Positions 49,093-58,915 of a DNA stretch of 59,443 nt are shown here, one piece after another. The notes beneath the pieces were generated by a model. It ran no database searches, was not told where the DNA came from, and worked only from the letters and a program-made list of their open reading frames with translations. The DNA lies in the NCBI GenBank assembly GCA_011389765.1, contig JAABTT010000013.1:1-59443 (forward strand). The letters run 5' to 3'. Source of the DNA: Desulfohalobiaceae bacterium S24. Its GTDB lineage: Bacteria > Desulfobacterota > Desulfovibrionia > Desulfovibrionales > Desulfothermaceae. Made by a program: the position numbers and the translations under genes. The stretch's first letter is position 1, and each line of letters opens with the position of its first letter.

Positions 49093-49357
49093 ATTTTCCT
49101 CCTTTGTCCGCTTAACCTCCGGCAAATCTGACACATACCTATGAAATTATACAAAAAAATTAAACTCTCTCTTGCCTTTAAATTGTGAACGTCGCATACA
49201 CGAATTGTACAGGTCAAGCAAACCCTGACTCAGATTGCGCTGCAGAATGTTCAGATCTAAACCTGAAGCAGGCAGAGGTCAAGGGAGAAAGTGCATCCGG
49301 AGATTGCTTGCTTTAGGTTCAAACATTCGTCCCGGCGAACTTGTTTTTTTTGGGCAT
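49093..49357. other. 265-base divergent gap with a half palindrome
   Basis: GGCAAATCTGACACATACCT followed by ATGAAATTATAC (49122-49160) matches the right arm and tail of the palindrome family; the left arm is missing and replaced by the ribosome site region of the dsrE-like gene. No gene is supported in 49160-49357. Confidence 0.45.
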
Positions 49358-50341
49358 CTATGCTTTCTTCAAGCGTTCGACCAGGTAGCCGTCCATCATC
49401 AGATGGACGACCTGGTGGAGAACGCAGACCAGGAGCGCGACCCCGTACTGGGGAAAAAGCGACATTTGCAGAATGACGGACAAGGGCAGGGTTTTTTGCC
49501 CTCCGATGAACAGGATGCTCTCCATTTTCCCCCGTCCGCGGCCGGAAAAACGAATCAGACCCCAGGCGCCGAGCAGGAGCAGTCCGTGGTAGATGAAGGA
49601 GAGGCCGATGATCAGGGCCGCGGTGAATCCGCTGCTGATGAGGATGCCGCGGGTCTGGGACATGGCAATCCATACAATGAGCAGGATCATGCTTTGGTTG
49701 ACCAGGCTGATCTTTCCGGCAAAACGTTGATACAGTGCAAAAAAGTGATGTTTTGCCAGCATGCCCGCCGCCAGGGGCAGGACCACCAACAGGCCGATTT
49801 TTAGCATGATGGCCGCTTTGTCAATGTGCACGGCTGTGCCGTGTCCGATGCACATTAAAAGCGCGGTCAGGAAATAGGGGATGGTGAAAACGGACAGGGC
49901 ATTGGCGGCGATGGTGGTGACCAGGGCGTGGGCCGCATTGCCGCCGGCGGCAGCCGTCATAACCACCCCGCTGCTCAGGGAAGAAGGCATGACGGCCACC
50001 AGGAAGATGCCGATGAGGATGCCGCTGTCCATGGAGATGAGACTGAACAATGCGGCTGTCAGGGGCGCAAAAATGAAGATGACGACGCAGGCGAGGAGCA
50101 TGCCCTTGATGTCCTTGAGGCCGTCTTTCAATTGATCAGGACTGAGGGCAAAGCCGGAAAACAGGAAAATCGTGACAACAACAATTTCCGGTCCACGGTG
50201 ATTTTTGAGCCAGCCCCCAAGCGCTCGGAGCGTGCCGTTCAAATCCGCAACAGTTGCCAGACATATGGCGAGAAGAGCGATCAAGAACCAATAGCGTTTG
50301 ATCAGGGACAGAACGGCCTGTAGGTTCAAATAGGGGCTCAT
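49358..50341 (-). CDS. Bile acid:sodium symporter (BASS)-family transporter
   Basis: 327 residues with nine to ten helices. The BASS pattern appears in FLFSGFALSPDQLKDGLKDI, AVMPSSLSSGVVMTAAAGGN and GGQKTLPLSVILQMSLF, which include the crossing-helix sodium sites. Prokaryotic members carry organic acids such as pantoate, pyruvate or sulfonates. It is divergent from the MFS gene and stands alone on its strand, so the substrate is unknown. Confidence 0.87.
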   Translation of the reverse strand: MSPYLNLQAVLSLIKRYWFLIALLAICLATVADLNGTLRALGGWLKNHRGPEIVVVTIFLFSGFALSPDQLKDGLKDIKGMLLACVVIFIFAPLTAALFSLISMDSGILIGIFLVAVMPSSLSSGVVMTAAAGGNAAHALVTTIAANALSVFTIPYFLTALLMCIGHGTAVHIDKAAIMLKIGLLVVLPLAAGMLAKHHFFALYQRFAGKISLVNQSMILLIVWIAMSQTRGILISSGFTAALIIGLSFIYHGLLLLGAWGLIRFSGRGRGKMESILFIGGQKTLPLSVILQMSLFPQYGVALLVCVLHQVVHLMMDGYLVERLKKA

Positions 50342-50473
50342 GAATACCTTGGACTCGGCTTGCTTAAGAATTGAAGATTGAATACTGCTGAATATAAGAA
50401 GATCAAGAAGTTAGCCTGGCTCTATCCAAAACCATTTTCAGAAAGACTCTTCGGATGCCGTACGGATGTCACA

Positions 50474-51691
50474 ATGAGCACTAGCTCGACAGATCTCAAT
50501 AGGCAAAGGCGGGACCTTCGTCAAGACGTAAGCCTGGATCGAATTCTGGGCCCGGTGCTTTTGCTGACCGGTGTGTTTTTCATACACTTTGTGTCACGGC
50601 AGATCGCCGGCCCGCTGCTCCCGGCCATGGAGCTGGAACTGGGCTTGAGCCATACCCAAAGCGGGTTGTTTGTGCTGTTCATGGGATTCGGATTTTTTCT
50701 CAGTCAGCTCGGCTCGGCGTTTCTTGTGGGCCGTTGGGGCTATCGGCGCTGTATTCTGGTCTCCCTCTGGGGGAGCGCGGCTGCCTGCTGCTGCCTGGGG
50801 GCCATGGAGTCGGTGCTGAGCCTGTCGTTTGCCTTTCTGGGCATCGGGATAACCGGAGGCCTGTATGTTCCTGCGGGCATCGCCCTGATTACGGTCCTTG
50901 TCCGCCCTAAGGACTGGGGCAAGGCCATGGGCATCCACGAGCTGGCCCCGAATATCGCTCTGATTTCGGTCCCCTTTCTTGCTACAGGAGTGGTTGTGCT
51001 GTATTCCTGGCGCTTGGGCTACCTGCTGCTGGCCGGGGCGCTGGTGCTTCTGGCCCTGGTCTACACCCTGTGGGGGGCCGATTCCAAAAACCGGCCCTCA
51101 GCGCCGGATACAGCGCGAATTCTGGAGATCGTTTCCAATCCCTCTTTCTGGTGTCTGGGCGTGTTGCTGAGCCTGGCGGTTGGCGTGGAGACCGGGGTTT
51201 ATACCATGGTCCCTTTGTTCCTGGTCAATGAGCGGGCATTTGATCTGGCGGAGGCCAATCAGCTCCTGGGCCTGTCCCGAATTCCGGGGGTGGTCATGGT
51301 CCTTGCTTCAGGCTGGCTCACGGACCGCTTGAGTCCTTCTGTAACAGTGTCCGTGGGACTGGGGGTGACCGGCGCTGCGGTTGTGGCCCTGGGCCTTGGA
51401 CCGGATTGGCTCTTGATCCCGGCTGTCTTCGTCCAGGCGCTGTCCGCCGCCTGTCTGTTCCCTCCGATTCTGTCCATGGCTTCACAGATTTCCAGCCTGG
51501 AGAACCGGGCCCTGACCCTTTCCTTGAGCCTGGCCGTGGCCCCCCTGATCGGCAGCGGCCTGCTTCCGGCCGGCATCGCCCTGGCCGGGGACCTCGGATC
51601 TTTTGCCGCGGGAATGGTGGGTGCGGGTCTTGTGACCATGCTGGGCATTGGGTTGGTTGTGATCATGAAACGTCGGAAAGACCGGGTTTAA
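50474..51691 (+). CDS. MFS transporter
   Basis: 405 residues from the ATG at 50474; the upstream frame to 50378 is made of a dispersed repeat (AAGATTGAATACTGCTGAAT) and is unlikely to be coding. Twelve helices are visible, with the MFS loop-2 motif GSAFLVGRWGYRRCILVSL and a second GWLTDRLSPSVTVSVGL after helix 8. The family exports or imports small molecules; no substrate can be assigned. The ACT-domain and aminotransferase genes follow. Confidence 0.83.
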   Translation: MSTSSTDLNRQRRDLRQDVSLDRILGPVLLLTGVFFIHFVSRQIAGPLLPAMELELGLSHTQSGLFVLFMGFGFFLSQLGSAFLVGRWGYRRCILVSLWGSAAACCCLGAMESVLSLSFAFLGIGITGGLYVPAGIALITVLVRPKDWGKAMGIHELAPNIALISVPFLATGVVVLYSWRLGYLLLAGALVLLALVYTLWGADSKNRPSAPDTARILEIVSNPSFWCLGVLLSLAVGVETGVYTMVPLFLVNERAFDLAEANQLLGLSRIPGVVMVLASGWLTDRLSPSVTVSVGLGVTGAAVVALGLGPDWLLIPAVFVQALSAACLFPPILSMASQISSLENRALTLSLSLAVAPLIGSGLLPAGIALAGDLGSFAAGMVGAGLVTMLGIGLVVIMKRRKDRV

Positions 51692-51834
51692 GGAATATGA
51701 AATTCGAGAGGAGATCCAATTCTCCGAAAGGCCCGCAGGCCTGCCGGCGTCCCGATGAATTGGATTGACAGATGTTTCCAATGCTTGGTATGCCAATGCT
51801 GGCTGTGTAACCGCAATCCCAAAGGAGATGACAG

Positions 51835-52365
51835 ATGGACATTGACAACCGCTACATCATGACCGCCTTCGGAAGGGATCGGGTCGGGATTGTTGCCGAC
51901 ATCACCGAGATTTTGTTCGAACTCGGCTGCAACTTTGAGGACGGCAATATGACCCGGCTCTCCGATGAGTTTGCCTTGATCTTTCTGTTCACGCATCCTG
52001 ACGAGATTGATGAGACCCTGACTGAGGCTTGCGAGCGTTTGGAAAAGGAAAAGGGGATCAGCGCCTTTTACCGTCTCCTGGGCTCGGAGGCCATGACCCC
52101 GGATCTGGCATTGCCCCGGCACACCCTCCATCTCGAAGGCATGGATCAAACCGGCATCGTTTATAAGTTCAGCCGGCATCTGGCCGAACAGGGGGTGAAT
52201 ATCCTGTACCTGCAATCCGAACGGAGAAATATGCCCCAGACCGGAACTTCCATGTATCTGGTGGATATGGATATCGAGATTCCACTCGAGTTGGGGGCGG
52301 ATGCATTCCGGGACGGTCTGCAGGATTTGGGGGACGAAATGGGCGTCAGCGTGAAATTAACTTGA
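51835..52365 (+). CDS. Double-ACT domain protein, GcvR-like
   Basis: 176 residues with two ACT domains (about 5-85 and 93-175). Each starts with the binding-loop pattern: TAFGRDRVGIVADITEILFE and LEGMDQTGIVYKFSRHLAEQ. GcvR-type proteins sense glycine or serine and regulate the glycine cleavage system. AAAGGAG precedes the ATG. It is 14 bases before the glyoxylate aminotransferase-like gene, consistent with control of glycine metabolism. Confidence 0.85.
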   Translation: MDIDNRYIMTAFGRDRVGIVADITEILFELGCNFEDGNMTRLSDEFALIFLFTHPDEIDETLTEACERLEKEKGISAFYRLLGSEAMTPDLALPRHTLHLEGMDQTGIVYKFSRHLAEQGVNILYLQSERRNMPQTGTSMYLVDMDIEIPLELGADAFRDGLQDLGDEMGVSVKLT

Positions 52366-52379
52366 AGAGAAAAAGAACA

Positions 52380-53570
52380 ATGAATATTGATCCACACAGT
52401 TTCAAAGAAATCGATCCAGGCAAACGAATCCTTATGGGGCCCGGCCCCAGCAACGTCCCGCCGCGGGTGCTTCAGGCCATGGCCGCACCCTGTATCGGGC
52501 ATCTGGACCCGGAGTTTTTGGGGTACATGAACGAGGCCCAACAGCTCCTGCGCTATGTCTTTCAAACCAAGAATCCCTTCACCATTCCAGTTTCCGGAAC
52601 AGGCAGCGCGGGCATGGAAACCTGTCTGGTGAATTTTATTGAGCCCGGAGACACGGTTCTGGTCTGCGTGAACGGGGTGTTCGGAATGCGCATGAGCGAT
52701 TTGGCCCTCAGGCTCGGGGCCGAACTCATCCAGGTGAATGCCGAATGGGGTCGGGCCATAGATCCGGAAGACGTCCGGCGGGCCGCCGCCGGCCGGGACC
52801 TGAAGATCCTGGCCGTGGTCCATGCCGAGACTTCCACCGGGGCCTGTACCCCCTTGAACGATCTGGCGGATATAGCCCATGAAGCCGGAGCCCTCTTCCT
52901 GGCGGACATGGTGACCTCCCTCGGGGGGATGGAAGTGGATATCGACCGGCAGGACATTGATGTTGCCTTCAGCGGCACCCAGAAATGTCTGTCCTGTCCG
53001 CCCGGCCTTTCGCCGGTCACCTTTGGTCCCAATGCGATGGAGGTGCTGCAAAACCGCAAGAGCAAGGTCCCGAGCTGGTATCTGGACATGAATATGGTCG
53101 GGAAATACTGGGGGGCCAGGCGGAAATATCACCACACAGCAGCGGTGAATATGATCTATGCTTTGCGTGAATCCCTGCGGCTGGTGGCTGAAGAGGGTCT
53201 GGCCAAGCGCTGGGAGCGGCATGCCCTGAACCACAAGGCTCTGGTGGCCGGGCTGGAGGCCATGGGACTCGAGATGCTCGTGCCCGAGGCGGAGCGCCTG
53301 CCCATGCTCAATTCGGTCTGGATACCGGAAGGGGCGGATGATATCGCCACCCGCCGGCATCTGTTGAAAGGCTATTCCATCGAGATTGGAGCCGGCCTCG
53401 GAGATCTGGCCGGCCGGGTCTGGCGGGTCGGGCTCATGGGCCATACCGCCAAGCCCCGCAATGTGCTGCTGTTTCTCTCAGCCCTGGAGGCCACGCTCCG
53501 CAAGCAGGATGTGCGTATCAATTCCGGCGGAATGGAGGCCGCAGCTGCGGTTTACGAAGAGGCCTGGTAA
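52380..53570 (+). CDS. Alanine/serine-glyoxylate-type aminotransferase (class V)
   Basis: 396 residues of the fold-type I class V aminotransferases: RILMGPGPSNVPPRVLQAM at the start, SGTGSAGMETCLVNFIEPGD, VHAETSTGACTPL, DMVTSLGGMEVDID, and SGTQKCLSCPPGLSPVTFG with the PLP Lys. The pattern is that of alanine-glyoxylate or serine-glyoxylate aminotransferase. It would turn glyoxylate into glycine, which suits the CoA-ligase/malyl-CoA-lyase-like genes at 7-11 kb. An alternative is a phosphonoacetaldehyde- or sulfur-amino-donor variant. The ATG at 52380 is used. Confidence 0.87.
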   Translation: MNIDPHSFKEIDPGKRILMGPGPSNVPPRVLQAMAAPCIGHLDPEFLGYMNEAQQLLRYVFQTKNPFTIPVSGTGSAGMETCLVNFIEPGDTVLVCVNGVFGMRMSDLALRLGAELIQVNAEWGRAIDPEDVRRAAAGRDLKILAVVHAETSTGACTPLNDLADIAHEAGALFLADMVTSLGGMEVDIDRQDIDVAFSGTQKCLSCPPGLSPVTFGPNAMEVLQNRKSKVPSWYLDMNMVGKYWGARRKYHHTAAVNMIYALRESLRLVAEEGLAKRWERHALNHKALVAGLEAMGLEMLVPEAERLPMLNSVWIPEGADDIATRRHLLKGYSIEIGAGLGDLAGRVWRVGLMGHTAKPRNVLLFLSALEATLRKQDVRINSGGMEAAAAVYEEAW

Positions 53571-53574
53571 GATG

Positions 53575-53601
53575 CGGCTGCAAAAAATCCTTTTGCAGCC
53601 G
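53575..53601 (+). terminator. Hairpin after the aminotransferase
   Basis: CGGCTGCAAAA and TTTTGCAGCCG pair perfectly around a short centre, five bases after the stop codon. It likely ends the ACT-aminotransferase operon. Confidence 0.65.
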
Positions 53602-54009
53602 TTAGGTGTCAGTGGTCAGAGGTCAGTAAATCCAGATAATTATAAGAACATTGATTCACTCGAATCGTTTACTTACGACTTTTTGCAGGTGCGTCTGGTA
53701 AAAAAATTGAAGATTGAATATTGCTGAAGAAAAGCAAATCAAAACCTTACAGTGAACTGATCTTCAAGCATTTTCTGCTATTCTCTAAAGCCGGCTTCGC
53801 CCGCAACCCAAAGGTTCCAGGTTCACTCCGGATTTAGAAATTCGAAATTTGAAATTTGATGAGGCCTCATAGAACACTCTGCATTCTTTTCTTGCCAATT
53901 CCAATTTCCAATTTCAAATTTCCAATTTCTTTAACAAGGACTTCAACTGCTTCGGAGCAACACATTTTCTTGTTTTCTTAGGACAGCGATTAACCGATGA
54001 GTCTAAACC
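53602..54009. repeat. Repeat-filled gap before the ModF-like gene
   Basis: Contents in order: a short GTCAGTGGTCAGAGGTCAGT heptad run (53607 on), an AAATTGAAGATTGAATATTG repeat at 53705 also seen at 50360 and 58675, the inverted copy of the left-edge repeat at 53786-53828, and AATTTCAAATTTCCAATTTC-type simple sequence to 53935. No gene is supported. Confidence 0.6.
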
Positions 54010-55512
54010 ATGGCGCAGCCTTTGATCACCCTGGACAATGTCACGGTCCGCTTGCGGGATCGCTGGTATCTCCGGAACACAAACTGGGAAATCAAGCAGG
54101 GCGAACACTGGGCCGTCTCCGGGCCCAACGGTTCGGGCAAAACCACGCTGGCGCAAACCCTGGCCGGTCGAACCCCCGTGGTCCGGGGAACCGTGCACCG
54201 CCATTTCATGGCTTCGGAGGGTCTGGAAAAATCCATTCTGTCTGTCTCTTCAGAGGAGCGCAGTGAACTGAACAGGCAGGAAGGGGTCTTGGATCAGGCC
54301 CGACATTTCAGCGGTAAGATCTTTGATGAAACGCTGGGGCATGAACTATTTCGGCCTTTCCTGCAGGACGGCGATAGTGCCGCCGAGAAGCGGATGGAAG
54401 CTGCGTGCAGTGATTTGGATATCCAGGAGATGCTCGTGCGTCCGCTGCATTCCCTGTCCACCGGAGAGTTGAGTAAACTCTTGGTCGCCAGGGCTGTTGT
54501 GTCGCCCCCCGCATTCTTGATTCTTGATGAACCCTTTGACGGGCTGGACTCATCTTCCAGAAAACAGATGGAAGGGGTCCTGGCCGGGCTCATGGCCCGC
54601 AAGGTTCATCTCCTCCTCATTACCCATCGAATCGATGAGATTTTTCCGGGTCTGACCCATGTCCTGCTTATGAACAACGGCGCTATCGCCGCCAGGGGCA
54701 AGAAGTCCGAGGTCCTGCAAGACGGGAAAATGCATTCACTTTTTCAAGAGACTGCATCCCTCGAACAATCCGGCATTCCCCTGATCGGAGGTGAATGGCG
54801 GCATGATGCGTCTTCAGCTGCTTCAGCCCTGATAGAAATGGAACAGGTCCGGGTGCACTATGGCCCGGTGCAGGTTTTGGATCAGATCAGCTGGACAATG
54901 CACGCAGGTGAAAATTGGGCAATCACCGGTCCGAACGGTTCAGGGAAATCAACCCTGCTCAATTTGATTAGCGGAGATGAACTCCAGGCTTACGCCAACA
55001 GCATCAGAGTGTTTGGAAAAAAGAGAGGTTCCGGAGAGTCGGTCTGGGACATCAAGCAGAAAATCGGGACTGTTTCCCATAGTCTTTTCACTCGGTACCA
55101 AAAAAACCTGTCTGTTTTTGAGACGGTCTGTTCCGGTTTTTTTGATTCCATCGGCCTGTACCGGAACTGCACCCCCGGCCAGAAAGCAACAGCCAGGGAG
55201 TGGATTCGCCTGCTGGGGATCGAAGCATTGCTGGAATGCCCCTTTCAGCATCTTTCGCAGGGGCAGCGGGCCCTGGCGCTCATCACCCGGGCCATGGTCA
55301 AATCCCCGCTGCTGCTCCTGTTGGACGAACCCTGTGCCGGACTTGATTGGAGCAACAGACAACGAGTCCTGGAACTGATAGAGCTGATCGGAAGCAGGAC
55401 GGCCACCCATATCATTTACGTGACCCATCATCAGGAGGAGCTTGTTCCCTGCATCACGCACCAACTGCAGCTGGAATCGGGCCGGGCGGCATCTGCCGGG
55501 CCGGTCTCATAG
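54010..55512 (+). CDS. Double-ATPase ABC protein, ModF-like
   Basis: 500 residues with two complete ABC ATPase domains. Domain 1 (about 1-255): Walker A GPNGSGKTTL, signature LSTGELSKLL, Walker B FLILDEPFDGLD. Domain 2 (about 275-495): Walker A GPNGSGKSTL, signature HLSQGQRALAL, Walker B LLLLDEPCAGLDW. No membrane segments. The WAVSGPNGSG and WAITGPNGSG context and the pairing match ModF/PhrA, a soluble ATPase linked to molybdate metabolism. That would suit the molybdoenzyme in this window. Start support is weak, as no clear ribosome site is seen. Confidence 0.85.
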   Translation: MAQPLITLDNVTVRLRDRWYLRNTNWEIKQGEHWAVSGPNGSGKTTLAQTLAGRTPVVRGTVHRHFMASEGLEKSILSVSSEERSELNRQEGVLDQARHFSGKIFDETLGHELFRPFLQDGDSAAEKRMEAACSDLDIQEMLVRPLHSLSTGELSKLLVARAVVSPPAFLILDEPFDGLDSSSRKQMEGVLAGLMARKVHLLLITHRIDEIFPGLTHVLLMNNGAIAARGKKSEVLQDGKMHSLFQETASLEQSGIPLIGGEWRHDASSAASALIEMEQVRVHYGPVQVLDQISWTMHAGENWAITGPNGSGKSTLLNLISGDELQAYANSIRVFGKKRGSGESVWDIKQKIGTVSHSLFTRYQKNLSVFETVCSGFFDSIGLYRNCTPGQKATAREWIRLLGIEALLECPFQHLSQGQRALALITRAMVKSPLLLLLDEPCAGLDWSNRQRVLELIELIGSRTATHIIYVTHHQEELVPCITHQLQLESGRAASAGPVS

Positions 55513-55563
55513 AATTGAAGATTGAAGATATAACATATGAATATTTCTACGAAGGAGGGAAAT

Positions 55564-56100
55564 ATGTTTCTGGACATCTTGAAAAAAAGACGGAGTATCC
55601 GGGCCTATGAAGAGAGAGCGGTTGAACAGGCAAAAATCGATCAGCTCATTGAAGCCGCCCTGCGCGCCCCTTCAGGCAGGAATCTGCAACCATGGGAAAT
55701 AATCGTGGTGACTGAGCGCGAGCGCTTGGAGGTGTTGTCCCGGGCCAAACCCCACGGAGCGGGATTTGTGAAGAACGCGCCCCTGGCCTTTGTGGTCTGT
55801 GCCGATCCCGGTGTTTCCGACATCTGGATCGAAGACGCCTCCATCGTCTCCGCATCCATTCATTTCATGGCGGCCTCCCTGGGCCTGGGAAGCTGCTGGG
55901 TGCAGATCCGGGAACGGATGCACAGCGAGGGACAGACAGCCGGAGCCTTTATTGCCGAGCATTTCGGTCTTCCTGAGCCCATGCAGGTGCTGTCCCTTGT
56001 GAGCATCGGCTATCCCGCGGAAGAAAAGCCTTCGCACAGCCGGGACACACTGCCCTTTAAAAAAGTGAGGCTGAATCGCTACGGGAACAAAAAAAATTGA
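55564..56100 (+). CDS. Nitroreductase-family flavoprotein
   Basis: 178 residues from ATG 55564 with AAGGAGGG upstream. Nitroreductase pattern: LDILKKRRSIRAYEER, ALRAPSGRNLQPWEIIVV, then SIHFMAASLGLGSCWVQIRE and GYPAEEKP near the end. FMN-dependent NAD(P)H oxidoreductase; substrate unknown. It follows the ABC protein closely. Confidence 0.88.
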   Translation: MFLDILKKRRSIRAYEERAVEQAKIDQLIEAALRAPSGRNLQPWEIIVVTERERLEVLSRAKPHGAGFVKNAPLAFVVCADPGVSDIWIEDASIVSASIHFMAASLGLGSCWVQIRERMHSEGQTAGAFIAEHFGLPEPMQVLSLVSIGYPAEEKPSHSRDTLPFKKVRLNRYGNKKN

Positions 56101-56143
56101 GAGCGAGTATGACTGTGTATTGGTCATGAGCTGAGCTTGTGCA

Positions 56144-57742
56144 TTATTCCGAGAATCCGGGCGGCAGGTCCTGTTCTTTGCCGGATGACCCGGCACTTTC
56201 GGAAGGAGTTGCGGAGTCCTGTCGGGAGATGGACAGGCCCAGCCTTTGACCTGCTTCGATGTATGATCCATGGCTCAAGCGCTGTTCGAACATGTTGCGC
56301 ACCAGAATGGCGGCTTGGCCCTGGACCGGGCAGGCGTGTTCGCAAAATCCGCATCCCGTGCACTTCCGGGAGGTCACAAAAGGGACATGGACCTGCTTTC
56401 CCTCTTCAGGGTGGAGCTCAACGGCCCCATAGGGGCAGACTTCGTCGCAGACCAGACAGCTTCGGTCATAGGTCCAGGCCAGGCATTTCCGGCGCTCAAT
56501 AAACGCGGTTCCCATCTTCGCCCACATCTTTTCTTCCAGATCCAGGATGCGAATCGCCCCTGAGGGGCAAACCTGGGTGCAGCCATTGCATCCCGGTTCA
56601 CAGGGGCCGATTCTGGGAACAGCCAGAGGGGCGAACTGGGCGGCCAGGCCCTGGGTCAGGGGTTCCGGCTGGAGCATGTTGGTCGGACAGACCTCCAGGC
56701 ACATCCCGCAACGGATGCAGCGGCTGAGGAAAAGTTCCTCCGACAAAGCTCCAGGGGGGCGGATTGGACCAGCGGCCCTGCTTTCGGCCTGGTCGGCTTT
56801 CCCGAGAAAGGCAAACAGGAAGCCCAGGCCGATGGCCTGGAGTGCGGCCCGTCTGCCGGGGAGCTGTGGCGATTCCCTGCGGCGATTCCCGAAAAATGAA
56901 AAGATGATCGCCTCCTCGGGACAGATCTGCCGGCATTTTTGACAGAGGATGCATTCCGTGCTCAGGGTTTGTTTGGGATCTTCGGGAATGGCTTGCATGG
57001 GGCAGGACCGGCGGCAGCGGCCGCATTCGGTGCAGGCTTCACTGACCCGCCTTTTGATAAGGGACCAATGTCCAATGAGGGCCAGCACGGCGCCGGCCGG
57101 GCAGAGGAAGCGGCACCAGAAACGGGGAATCCAGCGGTTGACCGCAAACAGGCCGCCCAAAAAAACCGCCAGAAAGGAAAGGGTGGAAAAGCCGGTGTGG
57201 GGTGCCGGGGCAAAAGCCGGGAGTCCTGTATTGGAAAAGAGAGATCTGAAGGGAGACTCGATCCAGTGCAGAAGGACATTCAGAAAGGGTTCGAGGATCA
57301 GGATATAGAACCGGGCGGCCAGGGACAAGGGAGAGCCCCAGTGCAGGAGATTCAGGCCAAGCAGGGCTGCACTGATTCCCAGAAGCAGCAGAAGATATTT
57401 GAGATTGCGCAGACCGGCCCAGGCTTGTGGCTGCGATTGCGGCCCAGACTGTTTCGATTTGGCCACCAGCGGACGGCTGTAATCCAGGGTGGTGCCGAAG
57501 GGGCAGACATGGGCGCAAAAGAACCGGCCCAGGACAGCCGTAGCCGCAAAGAGCGCCAGGAGGACGCTCAGACCGGTGATAAGCGTTCCGCCGGTCAAGA
57601 GCGGTCCGAGAAAGAGCAGGGGGTCCAGGGCAAAGACCCGGGTAACCGGGAGCCAGTCCGGAACCGGAAAGGCCGTGAAGACGATGAGTAGAAGAAACAG
57701 GAGCAGGCAGAGGAACTGGTTGACCCGGCGCAGGGAGATCAT
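56144..57742 (-). CDS. NapH/CcoG-type membrane polyferredoxin
   Basis: 532 residues. The N-terminal half has five or six helices with the NapH-type motifs FFCAHVCPFGT and CRFLCPAGAVLA. Two Fe4S4 motifs follow (CTECGRCRRSCP, CILCQKCRQICP), then a further helix and a C-terminal polyferredoxin part with CIRCGMCLEVCP, CNGCTQVCP, CLVCDEVCP and CTGCGFCEHACP. It is a membrane quinol- or ferredoxin-linked electron carrier. It overlaps the DUF362 gene start-stop by four bases, so both act together. Redox partner unknown. Confidence 0.87.
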   Translation of the reverse strand: MISLRRVNQFLCLLLFLLLIVFTAFPVPDWLPVTRVFALDPLLFLGPLLTGGTLITGLSVLLALFAATAVLGRFFCAHVCPFGTTLDYSRPLVAKSKQSGPQSQPQAWAGLRNLKYLLLLLGISAALLGLNLLHWGSPLSLAARFYILILEPFLNVLLHWIESPFRSLFSNTGLPAFAPAPHTGFSTLSFLAVFLGGLFAVNRWIPRFWCRFLCPAGAVLALIGHWSLIKRRVSEACTECGRCRRSCPMQAIPEDPKQTLSTECILCQKCRQICPEEAIIFSFFGNRRRESPQLPGRRAALQAIGLGFLFAFLGKADQAESRAAGPIRPPGALSEELFLSRCIRCGMCLEVCPTNMLQPEPLTQGLAAQFAPLAVPRIGPCEPGCNGCTQVCPSGAIRILDLEEKMWAKMGTAFIERRKCLAWTYDRSCLVCDEVCPYGAVELHPEEGKQVHVPFVTSRKCTGCGFCEHACPVQGQAAILVRNMFEQRLSHGSYIEAGQRLGLSISRQDSATPSESAGSSGKEQDLPPGFSE

Positions 57743-58662
57743 AGGCTGATACGCCGTATGGACAGGTTCTCAATGTCCATTCGGCCCAGGCCCCGTTCAT
57801 GGGCCAGGCGGATGTGTTCGACCTTGCGCGGTGGGATGGATCGGCCGTACCATTTGATCATCCCGGTCACATAGGCATCGGCCGCGACCATGTCCCTGGA
57901 GGCGACCATGGTTTTCGGATGAACCACCTTGCCCGGCCCGGAAGGGCCGTTGGTGGTCAAGGCCCGGCTGCAGTCGACAAGGGTGAGGCGGGGTGTTAAA
58001 AAGGTGCAGAGATCGACGATGGCCGTATGCAGATCAAAACGGTAATGAAAGAGGCCCCGGTTGAGTATCAGGCCCATCATGCCCTTCATGCTGAGACTGA
58101 CCCCCGTGCTGCCGTGGTGTTTGGCTACGGGTGCGGCGATGAGCACGTCCGCCTCCAGGACCTCCCGCATGATTTCGGTGGTTTTGACCTGCTGCCCGTT
58201 TTTCAGTTCGATTTCTCGGAAACGCTCTGGGGCGTCCAGCTGTTGAACCCGGCATTGTTCGATGTCTTGGACGGCCTGCTGCATGCCGCTGGCCTCCAGG
58301 CAGAGTTCGGCCTGGCGCAGGGGATTGTCCAGGATGCTAATCCGGCTGGCCCCGGCCTCCCGAACCATGAGGCTCAGGGAGCGGATGACCTCGGGATGGG
58401 TGTTGGAGGCCCGTTCAGGGGGGGTGTCGAAGCTCATGTTCGGCTTGATGACCACTCTGTCCCCGGGTCTGACAAATTGGGGCATGCCCCCCAGGAGTTC
58501 CACCGCAGCCCGGCAGGCCGGGGCAATGTCTCCCTTGACCACGGCCAGGTCCGGCAGGCCTTGGGCCTGGACTTTCCAGGGATAGATGCCCTGCAGCCCG
58601 CAGCTGCAGAGCAGGCCTGCGGCGAGCTGGTATTTGAGAAAATCACGACGGCTGAGGCTCAT
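57739..58662 (-). CDS. DUF362-family protein with Tat signal
   Basis: 307 residues from ATG 58662, with GAGG upstream; the longer frame runs into a dispersed repeat. The N-terminus SLSRRDFLKYQLAAGLLCSC is a twin-arginine signal. The DUF362 body has VRPGDRVVIKPNMSFDTPPE, ADVLIAAPVAKHHGSTGVSL and GKVVHPKTMVASRDMVAADA. Members accompany iron-sulfur proteins, often next to NapH-like ferredoxins, and their activity is unknown. Export to the periplasm is expected. Confidence 0.85.
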   Translation of the reverse strand: MSLSRRDFLKYQLAAGLLCSCGLQGIYPWKVQAQGLPDLAVVKGDIAPACRAAVELLGGMPQFVRPGDRVVIKPNMSFDTPPERASNTHPEVIRSLSLMVREAGASRISILDNPLRQAELCLEASGMQQAVQDIEQCRVQQLDAPERFREIELKNGQQVKTTEIMREVLEADVLIAAPVAKHHGSTGVSLSMKGMMGLILNRGLFHYRFDLHTAIVDLCTFLTPRLTLVDCSRALTTNGPSGPGKVVHPKTMVASRDMVAADAYVTGMIKWYGRSIPPRKVEHIRLAHERGLGRMDIENLSIRRISL

Positions 58663-58870
58663 ATAAAATCCTCGATTGAAAATTGAAGATTTAATGTTGC
58701 TGAATACAAGAAAATCAAAAGGCACTAGAGGTCTCGGAGAACAGCGCTTTGAACTTGGGTGAGTAATCTCACTCAAGCAACAAAATAGCAAAGAAAGAGC
58801 AGACGGTCAATCCCGATTCGCCTCCAGTACGCCCTGAACATTCAAGGACATGGGTGAGACAGGCTACAAG

Positions 58871-58915
58871 AAAAAAACCGGAGAAGCGGCCACGCGCCGC
58901 TTCTTCGGTTTTTTT
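58871..58915. terminator. Strong intrinsic terminator in the right-edge gap
   Basis: AAAAAAACCG-GAGAAGCGGC pairs with GCCGCTTC-TTCGGTTTTTTT around a short loop; works in both directions. The gap 58663-59107 otherwise holds an AATTGAAGATTTAATGTTGC repeat. A 68-codon minus-strand frame through this hairpin is not called. Confidence 0.75.

Noticed and set aside
50378-50473. N-terminal extension of the MFS protein
   Set aside because: The extra 32 codons include a dispersed AAGATTGAATA-type repeat also found at 53705 and 58675, so the start at 50474 is preferred.
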